Shown here one piece after another: positions 8,400 through 17,112 of a DNA stretch of 64,000 bases. Position 1 is the first letter of the stretch; each line of letters opens with the position of its first letter. The position numbers and the translations under genes are program-made. This stretch comes from Aromatoleum toluvorans (GTDB lineage Bacteria; Pseudomonadota; Gammaproteobacteria; Burkholderiales; Rhodocyclaceae): the NCBI RefSeq assembly GCF_012910905.1, contig NZ_WTVN01000006.1:98615-162614 (forward strand), given 5' to 3'. The notes under the pieces are model-generated. The model searched no databases, was not told the origin of the DNA, and worked only from the letters and a program-made list of their open reading frames with translations.

Positions 8400-9314
8400 A
8401 TGTGCGCCGCCCGACGGGCTGTGCCCGCGCCGACGCTTGTGACCGTGACCGTCGATTTCCTGTTCCGTGTTCTCGCCCGCTTTCCGCTCGCCTGGCTGCA
8501 CCGGCTGGGCGGCCTCGCCGGCTGGCTGACCTGGCGCTTCTCGCCGAAGTACGCCCGCCGCCTCGAAGAAAACCTCGCGCGTGCGCTTGGGCGCGAGGAT
8601 CCCGCGATCCTGCGCGCGGCGATCCGCGAAGCCGGTCGCCAGGCGCTGGAGCTGCCTTACGTGTGGTTGCGTCCGCAGGACGAGGTGCTGTCGCGCATCG
8701 TCCGCGTCGAAGGTGCCGAGCTGCTCGAACGCGCGCGTGCCGACGGCGCGAGCGTGCTGCTGCTGACGCCGCACCTCGGCTGCTTCGAGTTGTGCGCGCA
8801 GTACTGTTCGACGCACGGCCCGATCACCGTGCTGTTCCGCCCGCCTCGCAAGGCCGCGCTGGGACCGCTGATGGAGGCGGGGCGCGCGCGCGGCAACATC
8901 AGCGTCGCGCCGGCCGACGTCTCCGGCGTGCGCCGCCTCGTGAAGGCGCTGCGCGGCGGCGAGATGGTCGGCATGCTGCCGGACCAGGCGCCGGGGCAGG
9001 GCGAAGGGGTGTGGGTACCGTTCTTCGGCAAGTTTGCGTGGACGATGACGCTCGCGGCGCGCCTGTCCGAAGTGAAGGGCGTGCGCGTGATCATGCTGTG
9101 GACCGAACGCCTGCCGCGCGGCGCGGGCTACGTGCTGCGCCTGTCGGAGCCGGCCGAGCCGATCGCCGGTTCGCTCGAGGAGCGCTGCGTGGCGATCAAC
9201 CGGGCGATCGAGCGCCTGATCCTCGCCTGCCCGCAGCAATACCTGTGGGGCTACAACCGCTACAAGCGCCCTGCCGGGGTCGAACCGGCGCCGGCTGAAG
9301 GGCGGGCGCAATGA
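8400..9314 (+). CDS. Lipid A lauroyl/myristoyl acyltransferase family protein (LpxL/HtrB type)
   Basis: An inner-membrane-associated acyltransferase of the lysophospholipid acyltransferase superfamily that adds a secondary acyl chain to lipid A. The catalytic HX4E motif is HLGCFE (H125, E130), after a hydrophobic N-terminal helix; DQAPGQGEGVWVPFFGK near residue 200 is a family block. The ATG at 8400 abuts the metK -35 box; GTG at 8439 or 8445 are possible alternatives that still keep the membrane anchor. Its stop overlaps the start of the next, related acyltransferase by 4 bases. Confidence 0.88.
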   Translation: MCAARRAVPAPTLVTVTVDFLFRVLARFPLAWLHRLGGLAGWLTWRFSPKYARRLEENLARALGREDPAILRAAIREAGRQALELPYVWLRPQDEVLSRIVRVEGAELLERARADGASVLLLTPHLGCFELCAQYCSTHGPITVLFRPPRKAALGPLMEAGRARGNISVAPADVSGVRRLVKALRGGEMVGMLPDQAPGQGEGVWVPFFGKFAWTMTLAARLSEVKGVRVIMLWTERLPRGAGYVLRLSEPAEPIAGSLEERCVAINRAIERLILACPQQYLWGYNRYKRPAGVEPAPAEGRAQ

Positions 9315-10198
9315 GGCTCTTCAGCTATCTCGCGGTCGCCTTCTTCTGGCTGTTGCACTGGCTGCCGCTGCCGATGCTGGCTTTCCTGGGGCAAGGCCTC
9401 GGCGAGCTGCTGCACCTGGTCGCGCGCCACCGCCGCCACGTCGTCGACGTCAACCTGCGCCTGTGCTTTCCGGAACTCGACGCCGCGGCGCGCCGGCGCC
9501 TCGCGCGTGCGCATTTCCGCGCGCTCGGCCGCAGCCTGCTGGAGCGCGGGCTGGTGTTCTGGGCGAGCGAGGAGCGGCTGAAGGGGATTGTCCGTTTCAC
9601 CGGACTGGAGCGCCTGCGTGCGCTGGTCGAGGCCGGCACGCCGGTGATGCTGCTGTCGCCGCACTTCGTGGGCCTCGACCTGGGCGGCGTGCGCATCGGG
9701 ATGGAGTTCGACTGCGTGACCGTCTATGCGCGGCAGAACAATCCGGTCTTCGACCGCCTGCTCTACCGTGGCCGCAACCGCTTCGGCGACCAGCAGCTGC
9801 TGTCGCGCCAGGACGGGGTGCGCAGCACCGTGAAGGCGATGAGGGCCGGACGGCCGTTCTACTACCTGCCGGACCTGGACTATGGCCGCAAGGAGACGAT
9901 CTTCGTGCCCTTCTTCGGCGTGCCGGCGGCGACGATCACCGGGGTGTCGCGCCTGTCGCGGCTCGCCCGCGCGGCGGTCGTGCCCTGCGTGACGCGCCAG
10001 CTGCCCGGCGGGCGCGGCTACGTCGTCGAACTGGGTGCCCCCTTGCCCGACTTCCCGACCGCGGACGCCGAGGCCGACACCCTGCGCGTGAACCAGTGGA
10101 TCGAGTCGGTCGTGCGCACGATGCCGGAGCAGTATTACTGGGTGCATCGGCGCTTCAAGACGCGTCCGCCGGGCGAGAAGCGTCCCTACCGATCCTGA
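9311..10198 (+). CDS. Second lipid A acyltransferase family protein (LpxL/LpxM type)
   Basis: A 295-residue paralogue of the preceding gene with an N-terminal membrane anchor (LAVAFFWLLHWLPLPMLAF) and the catalytic HX4D motif HFVGLD (H118, D123). PDLDYGRKETIFVPFFG matches the second family block. Coupled by an ATGA overlap to the upstream acyltransferase, it probably adds the other secondary acyl chain of lipid A. Which is LpxL-like and which LpxM-like cannot be settled by eye. Confidence 0.87.
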   Translation: MRLFSYLAVAFFWLLHWLPLPMLAFLGQGLGELLHLVARHRRHVVDVNLRLCFPELDAAARRRLARAHFRALGRSLLERGLVFWASEERLKGIVRFTGLERLRALVEAGTPVMLLSPHFVGLDLGGVRIGMEFDCVTVYARQNNPVFDRLLYRGRNRFGDQQLLSRQDGVRSTVKAMRAGRPFYYLPDLDYGRKETIFVPFFGVPAATITGVSRLSRLARAAVVPCVTRQLPGGRGYVVELGAPLPDFPTADAEADTLRVNQWIESVVRTMPEQYYWVHRRFKTRPPGEKRPYRS

Positions 10199-10306
10199 GC
10201 CGGCTGGCGTAGTGCCATCGGGACGTCGCTGGACTCCCCCCGCATGCTGCGCGAGAATCTTCGGATTCGGCTCGCGCCGCTTCGAACCCTTCTGACGGAA
10301 CCCTCC

Positions 10307-11140
10307 ATGCACCTGCGCTTCGCCAAAATGCACGGCCTCGGCAACGACTTCGTCGTCATCGACGCCGTGCGCCAGCACGTCGACCTCACGCCCGGGCGCG
10401 TCCGTTTCCTCGCCGACCGCCATTTCGGCGTCGGCTGCGACCAGCTGCTGGTCGTCGAGCCGGCGACGCAGGCAGGCGTGGATTTCCGCTACCGCATCTT
10501 CAACGCCGACGGCGGCGAGGTGGAACAGTGCGGCAACGGCGCGCGCTGCTTCGTGCGCTTCGTGCATGAGCAGGGGCTCACCGCGAAGCGCGAGATCCGC
10601 GTCGAGACGAAGTCCGGCGTGATCGCGCCGCGCCTCGAGGACAGCGGCCTCGTCACCGTCGACATGGGCGTGCCGGTGTTCGAGCCGGCGCGCGTGCCCT
10701 TCGTTTCGGATTCGGAGGCCGTCGTGCAGCCGCTCGACGTGGGCGGCACCGCGGTCGCGATCACCGCCGTGTCGATGGGCAATCCGCACGCGGTGCAGGT
10801 CGTCGCCGACGTCGATGCCGCACCGGTGGCGGCGCAGGGACCGCTGATCGAGAACCATGCGCGTTTCCCCGCCCGCGTCAATGCGGGCTTCATGCAGGTG
10901 GCGGACGAGCACCGCATCCGCCTGCGCGTGTATGAGCGCGGTGCCGGCGAGACGCTCGCCTGCGGCACGGGCGCGTGCGCGGCGGTGGTCGCGGGCATCC
11001 GGCGCGGGCTGCTGGCGTCGCCGGTGCGCGTCGAGACGCGCGGCGGTGAGCTCGAGATCGCCTGGGGGGGAGTCGGTGAGCCGGTGCTGATGACGGGGCC
11101 GGCCGTGACGGTATTTGCAGGCGAGATCGAGCTCGCCTGA
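10307..11140 (+). CDS. dapF: Diaminopimelate epimerase
   Basis: Converts LL- to meso-diaminopimelate for lysine and peptidoglycan synthesis, without a cofactor. The start at 10307 gives the family N-terminus [19 protein letters not shown]. The two catalytic cysteines are C75 in [10 protein letters not shown] and C219 in [10 protein letters not shown]. Length 277 is normal. It heads the conserved row dapF-DUF484-xerC, also found in E. coli. Confidence 0.97.
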   Translation: MHLRFAKMHGLGNDFVVIDAVRQHVDLTPGRVRFLADRHFGVGCDQLLVVEPATQAGVDFRYRIFNADGGEVEQCGNGARCFVRFVHEQGLTAKREIRVETKSGVIAPRLEDSGLVTVDMGVPVFEPARVPFVSDSEAVVQPLDVGGTAVAITAVSMGNPHAVQVVADVDAAPVAAQGPLIENHARFPARVNAGFMQVADEHRIRLRVYERGAGETLACGTGACAAVVAGIRRGLLASPVRVETRGGELEIAWGGVGEPVLMTGPAVTVFAGEIELA

Positions 11141-11231
11141 TCGAAGCGGGCGGTGCCGTGCCATCCACGCGCCGTGCCGATTGCCAACGAACACGTGCGG
11201 GCGCGAACCGTCCGCAGGGAGTGGTCTTTCC

Positions 11232-11882
11232 ATGAATGCAGCCGACGTCGCACGCTATCTCAAGGAACATCCGGATTTTCTCGCCGACCACGGCGAACTC
11301 TTCACCCAGTTGACCGTGCCGCATCCGCACGGCGGGCAGGCGATCTCGCTCGCCGAGCGCCAGCTGCACGCGCTGCGCGACAAGATCCGGCTCCTCGAAG
11401 GCAAGCTCTCCGAGTTGATCCGTTTCGGCGAGGAGAACGACGAGATCGGCGAGAAGATCCATCGGCTGACGCTCGATCTGCTCGAGGCCGAGGACTACGA
11501 AGGCCTGCGCCATGCGCTGTTCGAGAACCTGCGCGACGATTTCGCCGTGCCCAACATCGCGCTGCGCGTCTGGAACTCGGTGCTGACCCGCGAGGGCGAC
11601 GATTTCGCGCCGATCAGCGAGGCCGTGCGCTCCTTCGTCGGCGACATGCGCCATCCCTATTGCGGCGCGCCGGTCAATCTCGAAGTGCTCGAGTGGTTCG
11701 GCGCCGCCGCCGCGCACGTGCGCTCGGTCGCGCTGATCCCCCTGCGGCGCGAGGCGCAGGTGTTCGGCCTGCTCGCGCTCGGCAGCCAGGAGAGCGAGCG
11801 CTTCTACCCCGAGATGGGCACGCTCTACGTCTCGCGCATCGGCGACATCGTCGCCTCCGCGCTGCGTCGCCAGCTGGGTTGA
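11232..11882 (+). CDS. DUF484 family protein
   Basis: 216 residues, soluble, starting MNAADVARYLKEHPDFLADH, the usual N-terminus of this family. A coiled-coil-prone stretch (LAERQLHALRDKIRLLEGKL, about residues 41-60) leads into a GAF-like domain. The family sits between dapF and xerC in many proteobacteria; its function is not established. Upstream in-frame ATGs exist but would add sequence alien to the family. Its stop is followed by xerC after 2 bases. Confidence 0.9.
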   Translation: MNAADVARYLKEHPDFLADHGELFTQLTVPHPHGGQAISLAERQLHALRDKIRLLEGKLSELIRFGEENDEIGEKIHRLTLDLLEAEDYEGLRHALFENLRDDFAVPNIALRVWNSVLTREGDDFAPISEAVRSFVGDMRHPYCGAPVNLEVLEWFGAAAAHVRSVALIPLRREAQVFGLLALGSQESERFYPEMGTLYVSRIGDIVASALRRQLG

Positions 11883-11884
11883 GC

Positions 11885-12811
11885 ATGACGGGCCGCGACG
11901 ACCCCGCCGTTGTCGCGGATCAGCCGCCGCCGGCGTGGCTGGCGGACTATCTTGGCTATCTCGCGACCCAGCGCCGCGCCGCGGCGTTGACGCTGGAGAA
12001 CTACCGCCGCGATCTCGAGCGCCTGCAGCGGCTCGCCGACGGGCGTCCGCCGCAGGCGCTCACGGGGCACGACATCCGCCGCTTCGTCGCGCGCATGCAT
12101 GGCGAGGGCCTGGGCGGGCGTTCGATTGCGCGCGTGCTGTCGGCCTGGCGCGGGCTGTTCCGCTGGTTCATCCGCCAGCGCCGGGAGATGGAGGTCAACC
12201 CCGCGGAAGGCGTGCGTCCGCCGAAATCCCCGCAGCCGCTGCCGAAGGCGCTGTCGCCCGATCAGGCGCAGGCGCTGCTCGACGCCGAGCCCGACGACGG
12301 GCTGGACGTGCGCGATCACGCGATGTTCGAGCTGCTCTATTCCTCCGGGCTGCGCCTCGCGGAGCTGGCCGCGCTCGACGTCGGCCCCGCCCTCGACCTC
12401 GTCGAGCGGCTGGTGACCGTGCGGGGAAAGCGTAACAAAATGCGTACGGTTCCGGTCGGCTCCCGGGCCGTCGAAGCGCTGCAGGCGTGGCTCGCGCAAC
12501 GCGGCAATTTCGCCGCGGGGGACGAGGCCGCCCTGTTCGTCACGCGTAGCGGCACGCGCATGAGCGCCGGGGCGATCCGCTCGCGCCTGGCGCGCTGGGC
12601 GCAGACGCGCGGGCTCGGCGTCCATGTGCATCCCCATATGCTGCGCCACAGTTTCGCGAGCCACGTGCTGCAGTCGAGCGGCGATCTGCGTGCGGTTCAG
12701 GAACTTCTCGGCCATGCCAGCATTCGTAGCACACAGGTATATACGCACCTCGATTTCCAGCATCTCGCAAAGGTCTACGACGCCGCGCACCCCCGCGCCC
12801 GCCGTCGCTGA
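11885..12811 (+). CDS. xerC: Tyrosine recombinase XerC
   Basis: Acts with XerD at dif to resolve chromosome dimers. The protein has 308 residues with an N-terminal SAM-like DNA-binding domain (about 15-105) and a catalytic domain. The active-site set is complete: R157 (SSGLRLAEL), K182 (VRGKRNK), H251 and R254 (HMLRHSF), H277 (LLGHASI) and Y286 (TQVYTHLD). The ATG follows the DUF484 stop by 2 bases, so the three genes are one operon. Confidence 0.95.
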   Translation: MTGRDDPAVVADQPPPAWLADYLGYLATQRRAAALTLENYRRDLERLQRLADGRPPQALTGHDIRRFVARMHGEGLGGRSIARVLSAWRGLFRWFIRQRREMEVNPAEGVRPPKSPQPLPKALSPDQAQALLDAEPDDGLDVRDHAMFELLYSSGLRLAELAALDVGPALDLVERLVTVRGKRNKMRTVPVGSRAVEALQAWLAQRGNFAAGDEAALFVTRSGTRMSAGAIRSRLARWAQTRGLGVHVHPHMLRHSFASHVLQSSGDLRAVQELLGHASIRSTQVYTHLDFQHLAKVYDAAHPRARRR

Positions 12812-12867
12812 GGACGTTTCGGGCGGAAATACTTTCTAGATATTAGGGGCTTGCAAATGCATGCCCA

Positions 12868-13004
12868 AATCGGGTAGCGAAAATCCCGATTGGAAGTCGC
12901 GCGTGCGCTATGCTCAAAACGAGCACAACCGGATAAGCCCGGTTGTCCGACCCCAACAAGTCTGCCTTACGTCCGTTGGTGGGGACGTCAGGAGCAAGGC
13001 AGCC
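12868..13004 (+). promoter_or_regulatory. Structured leader upstream of the HTH protein
   Basis: Three hairpins in a row: AATCGGG/CCCGATT (12868-12891), ACAACCGG/CCGGTTGT (12925-12946) and ACGTCC/GGACGT (12969-12988). The last ends 1-2 bases before AGGAG (12990-12994). A competing helix is possible between CCCCAAC (12951-12957) and GTTGGTGGGG (12975-12984), which would break the third hairpin. I do not recognise a known riboswitch; no T-run, so any control would act on translation. Confidence 0.45.
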
Positions 13005-13514
13005 ATGAGCCGCACTACTAAAGAATACAACGAAGCCATCAGCCCGAACGCCGGCGAGCGCGGGTATGCGGTGGAGGAGGGCGCTTGCGCGAGCCCGCTG
13101 CGTGCTGCGGCGATCCTGCTTGCGCGCTACCAGATCCGCAGCCTGAGGCGCCTGTTTGAAGAGTTCGAGCGCGACATCCTGTTGCCGCTGCTGCTCGGTG
13201 AGATCGCGTTGCATAACCTCGGTGCGCTCGAGAACAACAGCGAGTCCGCCCTGGACCTCGACGCCGACCGGCTCGCTTCCGTCATGCGTCCCTGCAATGC
13301 CTATTCGATCGCCGCCGCGACCGGTCTGCCGCGCGAGACGGTGCGGCGCAAGATCGTGCATCTCGTCGAACTCGGCTGGATCGTGCGCCGCGAGAACGGC
13401 CATCTGTTCCTGACGCCACGCGCGATCGATCATTTCGGCAGCCTGCTGGGCTCGCGCGATCTGCCCGAACTGCTCGACACGGCCGACCGCATCCGCCGAC
13501 GCATGCAGGAGTGA
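13005..13514 (+). CDS. Winged-helix DNA-binding protein of unknown family
   Basis: 169 residues from the ATG at 13005, which has AAGG 5 bases and AGGAG 10 bases upstream. Residues from about 100 (AYSIAAATGLPRETVRRKIV, then ELGWIVRRENGHLFLTPRAI) form a clear winged helix-turn-helix of the MarR/Crp type. The N-terminal half is helical and contains ILLARYQIRSLRRLFEEFER, likely a dimerisation part. No partner gene is next to it; rlmI follows in the same direction 97 bases on. Its target is unknown; it may control its own structured leader region. Confidence 0.7.
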   Translation: MSRTTKEYNEAISPNAGERGYAVEEGACASPLRAAAILLARYQIRSLRRLFEEFERDILLPLLLGEIALHNLGALENNSESALDLDADRLASVMRPCNAYSIAAATGLPRETVRRKIVHLVELGWIVRRENGHLFLTPRAIDHFGSLLGSRDLPELLDTADRIRRRMQE

Positions 13515-13611
13515 GACGTGGCGCGTCGCCATCGGACGGCGGCGCGTTGGCTGGCGAGGCGGGACGCGCGGCGATAAACTCACGCGCCTGATTTCCTTTG
13601 CGATCCGCACC

Positions 13612-14802
13612 ATGTCCAAGCTCGTTCTCCATCCCGGCAAGGAGCGTTCGCTCCTGCGCCGCCACCCGTGGGTGTTCGCCGGTTCCGTGGCCGGCCTCGA
13701 AGGCCGCGCGCGGCCCGGCGACACCGTCGAGGTCGTCGCCGACGACGGCCGTCCGCTCGGGCGCGCCGCGTGGTCGCCGGAGTCGCAGATCCGCGCGCGC
13801 ATGTGGACCTTTGCGCCGGATGTATCGATCGATCATGTCTTCTTCAAGCGCCGCGTCGCCGAATCGGTTGCCCGCCGGGCGACGCATCCGCTGCTCGCGC
13901 ACGAGAGCGGCGTGCGCCTGATCCATGGCGAATCCGACGGCCTGCCCGGCGTGATCGCGGACCGTTTCGGCGACGTCGTCGTGGTGCAGCTCACCAGCGC
14001 GGGCGCCGACAAGTGGCGCGATGCGATCGTCGCCGGGCTGGTGCAGGCCACCGGCTGCAAGGCGGTGTATGAACGTTCCGACTCCGACGTGCGCAAGCTC
14101 GAAGGTCTGGAGCCGACAACGGGTTGCGTGCATGGCGAGATGCCGCAGGAAGTCCTGACCATCGTCGAGAACGGCGTGCGCATGGAGGTCGACGTCGTCG
14201 CCGGCCACAAGACCGGTTTCTATCTCGACCAGCGCGACAACCGCAAGCTGACCGGGCTGCTCGCGAACGGGCGCAGCGTGCTGAACTGTTTCTGCTACAC
14301 CGGCGGCTTTTCGCTGCAGGCGCTCGCGGGCGGCGCAGCCTCGGTGCTGTCGATCGACTCGTCCGGGCCGGCGCTGGACGTCGCGCGCCGCAACGTCGCG
14401 CTGAATCCGCATCTCGACGCGGGGCGTGCCGAGTGGCTGGAGGCCGACGTGTTCGCGGCGCTGCGTGCGCTGAAGGCCGACGGGCGCCGCTTCGACCTGA
14501 TCGTGCTCGATCCGCCGAAGTTCGCGCCGTCGGCCGCGCATGCCGACCGCGCCGCGCGGGCGTACAAGGACATCAACCTCTTCGGCTTCCGCCTGCTCAA
14601 CCCGGGCGGCATCCTGATGACGTATTCGTGCTCGGGCGGCATCGGCCTGGAGCTCTTCCAGAAGATCGTCGCCGGGGCGGCGAGCGATGCGGGCGTCGAC
14701 GCGCGCATCCTGCACCGGCTGTCCGCCGCTGCGGATCACCCGATCGGCTTGGCGGTGCCGGAGGGCGAATACCTGAAGGGGCTGGCGGTCCAGGTCGGCT
14801 GA
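13612..14802 (+). CDS. rlmI: RlmI-type class I SAM-dependent rRNA methyltransferase
   Basis: A 396-residue protein with an N-terminal PUA RNA-binding domain (RHPWVFAGSVAGLEGRARPG), a central EEHUD-like linker domain and a C-terminal Rossmann methyltransferase domain. Motifs are FCYTGGFSLQAL (motif I, about residue 225), LDPPKFAPS (motif IV) and TYSCSGGI (motif VI, containing the catalytic Cys). E. coli RlmI makes m5C1962 in 23S rRNA; this protein has the same length and layout. It stands alone, convergent to the next gene across a palindromic repeat. Confidence 0.88.
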   Translation: MSKLVLHPGKERSLLRRHPWVFAGSVAGLEGRARPGDTVEVVADDGRPLGRAAWSPESQIRARMWTFAPDVSIDHVFFKRRVAESVARRATHPLLAHESGVRLIHGESDGLPGVIADRFGDVVVVQLTSAGADKWRDAIVAGLVQATGCKAVYERSDSDVRKLEGLEPTTGCVHGEMPQEVLTIVENGVRMEVDVVAGHKTGFYLDQRDNRKLTGLLANGRSVLNCFCYTGGFSLQALAGGAASVLSIDSSGPALDVARRNVALNPHLDAGRAEWLEADVFAALRALKADGRRFDLIVLDPPKFAPSAAHADRAARAYKDINLFGFRLLNPGGILMTYSCSGGIGLELFQKIVAGAASDAGVDARILHRLSAAADHPIGLAVPEGEYLKGLAVQVG

Positions 14803-14826
14803 TCGGCGTCCGACGGGAGCTCCGGA

Positions 14827-14928
14827 CGTAGGGCGGAAAAGCGTAGCGCCTTCCGCCGTATGGCCTGTACGGGATTCCCGCGGCTGGAAGCATCCGGCGG
14901 AAGGCGCCTTCGGCTTTTCCGCCCTACG
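14827..14928. repeat. Palindromic intergenic repeat (family 2), copy A
   Basis: A 102-base imperfect palindrome beginning CGTAGGGCGGAAAAGCG and ending CTTTTCCGCCCTACG, with inner arms CGCCTTCCGCC / GGCGGAAGGCG. It belongs to the widespread GTAGGGCGGA...CCGAAGGCG class of proteobacterial repeats. It fills the gap between convergent genes, and its right arm contains the TAG stop of the next gene (14924-14926). A second copy lies at 16391-16478. Confidence 0.8.
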
Positions 14929-15277
14929 TCGGATCGGCGGCGCTACCGGGCGCGCGCCAGTCCGGGTTCGGGCCGCGTTCGCCGAGCGTGAAGGCCGCGC
15001 TGACGAGGCCCAGCGCGAGCAGGATCAGCAGGAAGTAGCGGAGCTGCCATCCGCGCGTCGGCACGCTGCGGACACCGCGGGCCGCACGCCGGATCACCAT
15101 CGCGCCGAGGCCGGCGATCGTCAGCAGCCCGGCGCCGAGGAGTTGCGATGACAGGCCGCCGAGCAGCACGCCCCGCGAGGGGTCGAGCTGGTCGGGCCAG
15201 AAGAAGGCCGGGCCCTGCAGCAGCCAGGCGCCGCCCAGCAGGCACAGCGCCATCGTGAAGGCGATGAAGGTGCGCAT
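14924..15277 (-). CDS. Small inner-membrane protein of unknown function
   Basis: 117 residues with three hydrophobic segments: about residues 4-22 (FIAFTMALCLLGGAWLL), 38-62 (VLLGGLSSQLLGAGLLTIAGLGAMV) and 82-100 (RYFLLILLALGLVSAAFTLG). No family is recognised. It is encoded just downstream of ruvB with 9 bases between them, so it is probably cotranscribed at the end of the ruvAB operon. The stop codon lies within the repeat arm. Confidence 0.6.
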   Translation of the reverse strand: MRTFIAFTMALCLLGGAWLLQGPAFFWPDQLDPSRGVLLGGLSSQLLGAGLLTIAGLGAMVIRRAARGVRSVPTRGWQLRYFLLILLALGLVSAAFTLGERGPNPDWRAPGSAADPT

Positions 15278-15286
15278 CGTGCCGGC

Positions 15287-16336
15287 TTAGGCGCCGAACA
15301 GGTCGCCGTCGCCGCGTCCCGGTCGCGCGAGGCCGAAATGCTCCCAGATGGCGGCAGTGGCAATGCGCCCGCGCGGCGTGCGCTGCAGGTAGCCCTGCTG
15401 GATGAGGTAGGGTTCGAGCACGTCCTCGATGGTGTCCGAGGATTCACCGATCGCCGCGGCGAGGTTGTCGAGGCCGACCGGACCGCCGGCGAATTTTTCC
15501 AGCATCGCGCCGAGGAGCTTGCGGTCCATCAGGTCGAGGCCGAGGTGGTCGACGTCGAGCATGCGCAGCGCCGCGTCGGCGACCTTCGCGGTGATGTCGC
15601 CGCCGGCCTTCACCTGCGCGTAGTCGCGCACGCGGCGCAGCAGGCGGTTGGCGATGCGTGGGGTGCCGCGCGAGCGCCGCGCGATCTCGAAGGCGCCGTC
15701 GTCGTCGATCGTCACGTCGAGGAGGCGCGCCGAGCGGCCGACGATGAAGGCGAGCTCCTCCGGCGTGTAGAACTCGAGCCGCGCGACGATGCCGAAGCGG
15801 TCGCGCAGCGGGTTGGTCAGCATGCCGGCACGGGTCGTCGCGCCGACCAGCGTGAAGGGCGGCAGATCGAGCTTCACCGAGCGCGCGGCAGGACCTTCAC
15901 CGATCATGATGTCGATCTGGAAGTCTTCCAGTGCCGGGTACAGGATCTCCTCGACGACTGGCGACAGGCGGTGGATCTCGTCGATGAAGAGGACGTCGTG
16001 CGGCTCGAGGTTGGTCAGCAGCGCGGCGAGGTCGCCGGCGCGTTCGAGCACCGGGCCGGAAGTTTGGCGCAGGTTCACGCCCATTTCGGCGGCGACGATG
16101 TGCGCGAGCGTGGTCTTGCCGAGCCCCGGCGGGCCGAACAGCAGCACGTGGTCGAGCGCTTCGCTGCGCTGGCGCGCCGCGGCGATGAAGATCTCCAGCT
16201 GTTCGCGGATCTTCGCCTGGCCGACGTATTCGGCGAGCCGCTTCGGGCGCAGCGCGCGCTCGACGGCGTCTTCCTGGCGGTCGGCGGGCTGCGCGGAGAT
16301 CAGGCGCGGGGCCTGCAGCTTGTCGGTTTCGATCAT
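15287..16336 (-). CDS. ruvB: Holliday junction branch migration ATPase RuvB
   Basis: The AAA+ motor that, with RuvA, drives branch migration. 349 residues with Walker [14 protein letters not shown], Walker B FIDEIHR, sensor GATTRAGML, and a C-terminal winged helix ending [20 protein letters not shown]. All motifs are intact. It follows ruvA on the same strand, but a palindromic repeat separates the two genes. Confidence 0.97.
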   Translation of the reverse strand: MIETDKLQAPRLISAQPADRQEDAVERALRPKRLAEYVGQAKIREQLEIFIAAARQRSEALDHVLLFGPPGLGKTTLAHIVAAEMGVNLRQTSGPVLERAGDLAALLTNLEPHDVLFIDEIHRLSPVVEEILYPALEDFQIDIMIGEGPAARSVKLDLPPFTLVGATTRAGMLTNPLRDRFGIVARLEFYTPEELAFIVGRSARLLDVTIDDDGAFEIARRSRGTPRIANRLLRRVRDYAQVKAGGDITAKVADAALRMLDVDHLGLDLMDRKLLGAMLEKFAGGPVGLDNLAAAIGESSDTIEDVLEPYLIQQGYLQRTPRGRIATAAIWEHFGLARPGRGDGDLFGA

Positions 16337-16390
16337 GGCGCGAGTTTACTGCGAAAGCCTGGGGGGTGCCCCCGAATTCAGGCGTTCCGG

Positions 16391-16478
16391 CGCAGGGCGG
16401 AAAAACGAAGCGCCTTCCGCCGCAGGCCGATCGGAAAAAACGTGCGGCGGATAACGCCTTCGGCTCATCCGCCCTGCG
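16391..16478. repeat. Palindromic intergenic repeat (family 2), copy B, between ruvA and ruvB
   Basis: The left arm begins CGCAGGGCGGAAAAACGAAG and the right arm ends CTCATCCGCCCTGCG. The reverse complement of the right arm reads CGCAGGGCGGATGAGCCGAA, the classical form of this repeat class. Same family as 14827-14928. It lies inside a cotranscribed gene pair, so it will appear as a long hairpin in the ruvAB mRNA. Confidence 0.8.
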
Positions 16479-16490
16479 ACTCGCGGTGCT

Positions 16491-17090
16491 TCAGCCCTTC
16501 GACAGGCTCTTCAGCGCGAGGCGGATGCCATCCGAGACGCCGCTGTCCTCGGGCACCGATTTCAACGCGCCGAGCGCTTCCTTCTCGTTGTAGCCGAGCG
16601 CGAGCAGGGCGTTGAGGATGTCGCTGCGCGCGTCGGGGGCGGGCGCGGCAATCCCCGCTGTGACGGTCGCGCCCAGCGTCGGCAACGCCTTGCCGAGCTT
16701 GTCGCGCAGCTCCAGCAGCAGGCGTTCCGCAGTCTTCTTGCCGATACCCGGAATCTTCACGAGCCGGCCCGCCTCCTGCAGCGCGACCGCCTGCGCGAGG
16801 TCGGTGACCGACAGGCCGGACAGCACCGCGAGCGCGGTGCGCGCGCCGATGCCGGAGACCTTGAGCAGCTGGCGGAAGGCCGCGCGCTCGTCGGCGCTGG
16901 CGAAGCCGTAGAGGAAGTGGCCGTCCTCGCGCACCGCGAGGTGCGTGAACAGCGACACCGGCTGGCCGGTCGCCGGCAGGCCGTAGAAGGTGCTCATCGG
17001 CACGTCGATCTCGTAGCCGACGCCGTGCACGTCGACGACGATCTGGGGCGGGTTCTTTTCCAGCAGGTGGCCGGCGATGCGTCCGATCAT
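16491..17090 (-). CDS. ruvA: Holliday junction DNA-binding protein RuvA
   Basis: Binds four-way junctions as a tetramer and loads RuvB. 199 residues with an N-terminal OB fold ([20 protein letters not shown]), two helix-hairpin-helix motifs ([16 protein letters not shown] and [16 protein letters not shown]), and a C-terminal RuvB-contact domain ([19 protein letters not shown]). Upstream on the same strand is the UbiA-type gene, 22 bases away. Confidence 0.96.
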   Translation of the reverse strand: MIGRIAGHLLEKNPPQIVVDVHGVGYEIDVPMSTFYGLPATGQPVSLFTHLAVREDGHFLYGFASADERAAFRQLLKVSGIGARTALAVLSGLSVTDLAQAVALQEAGRLVKIPGIGKKTAERLLLELRDKLGKALPTLGATVTAGIAAPAPDARSDILNALLALGYNEKEALGALKSVPEDSGVSDGIRLALKSLSKG

Positions 17091-17112
17091 GTGTTCAGAT
17101 CCGAAGGTTGGG

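Noticed and set aside
9260..11233. Minus-strand open frame of 657 codons opposite the second acyltransferase and dapF
   Set aside because: Antisense to two clear genes, with no start context or family.
12925..12990. c-di-GMP (GEMM) riboswitch before the winged-helix gene
   Set aside because: The paired hairpins looked similar at first, but the conserved GEMM core and tetraloop receptor are absent.
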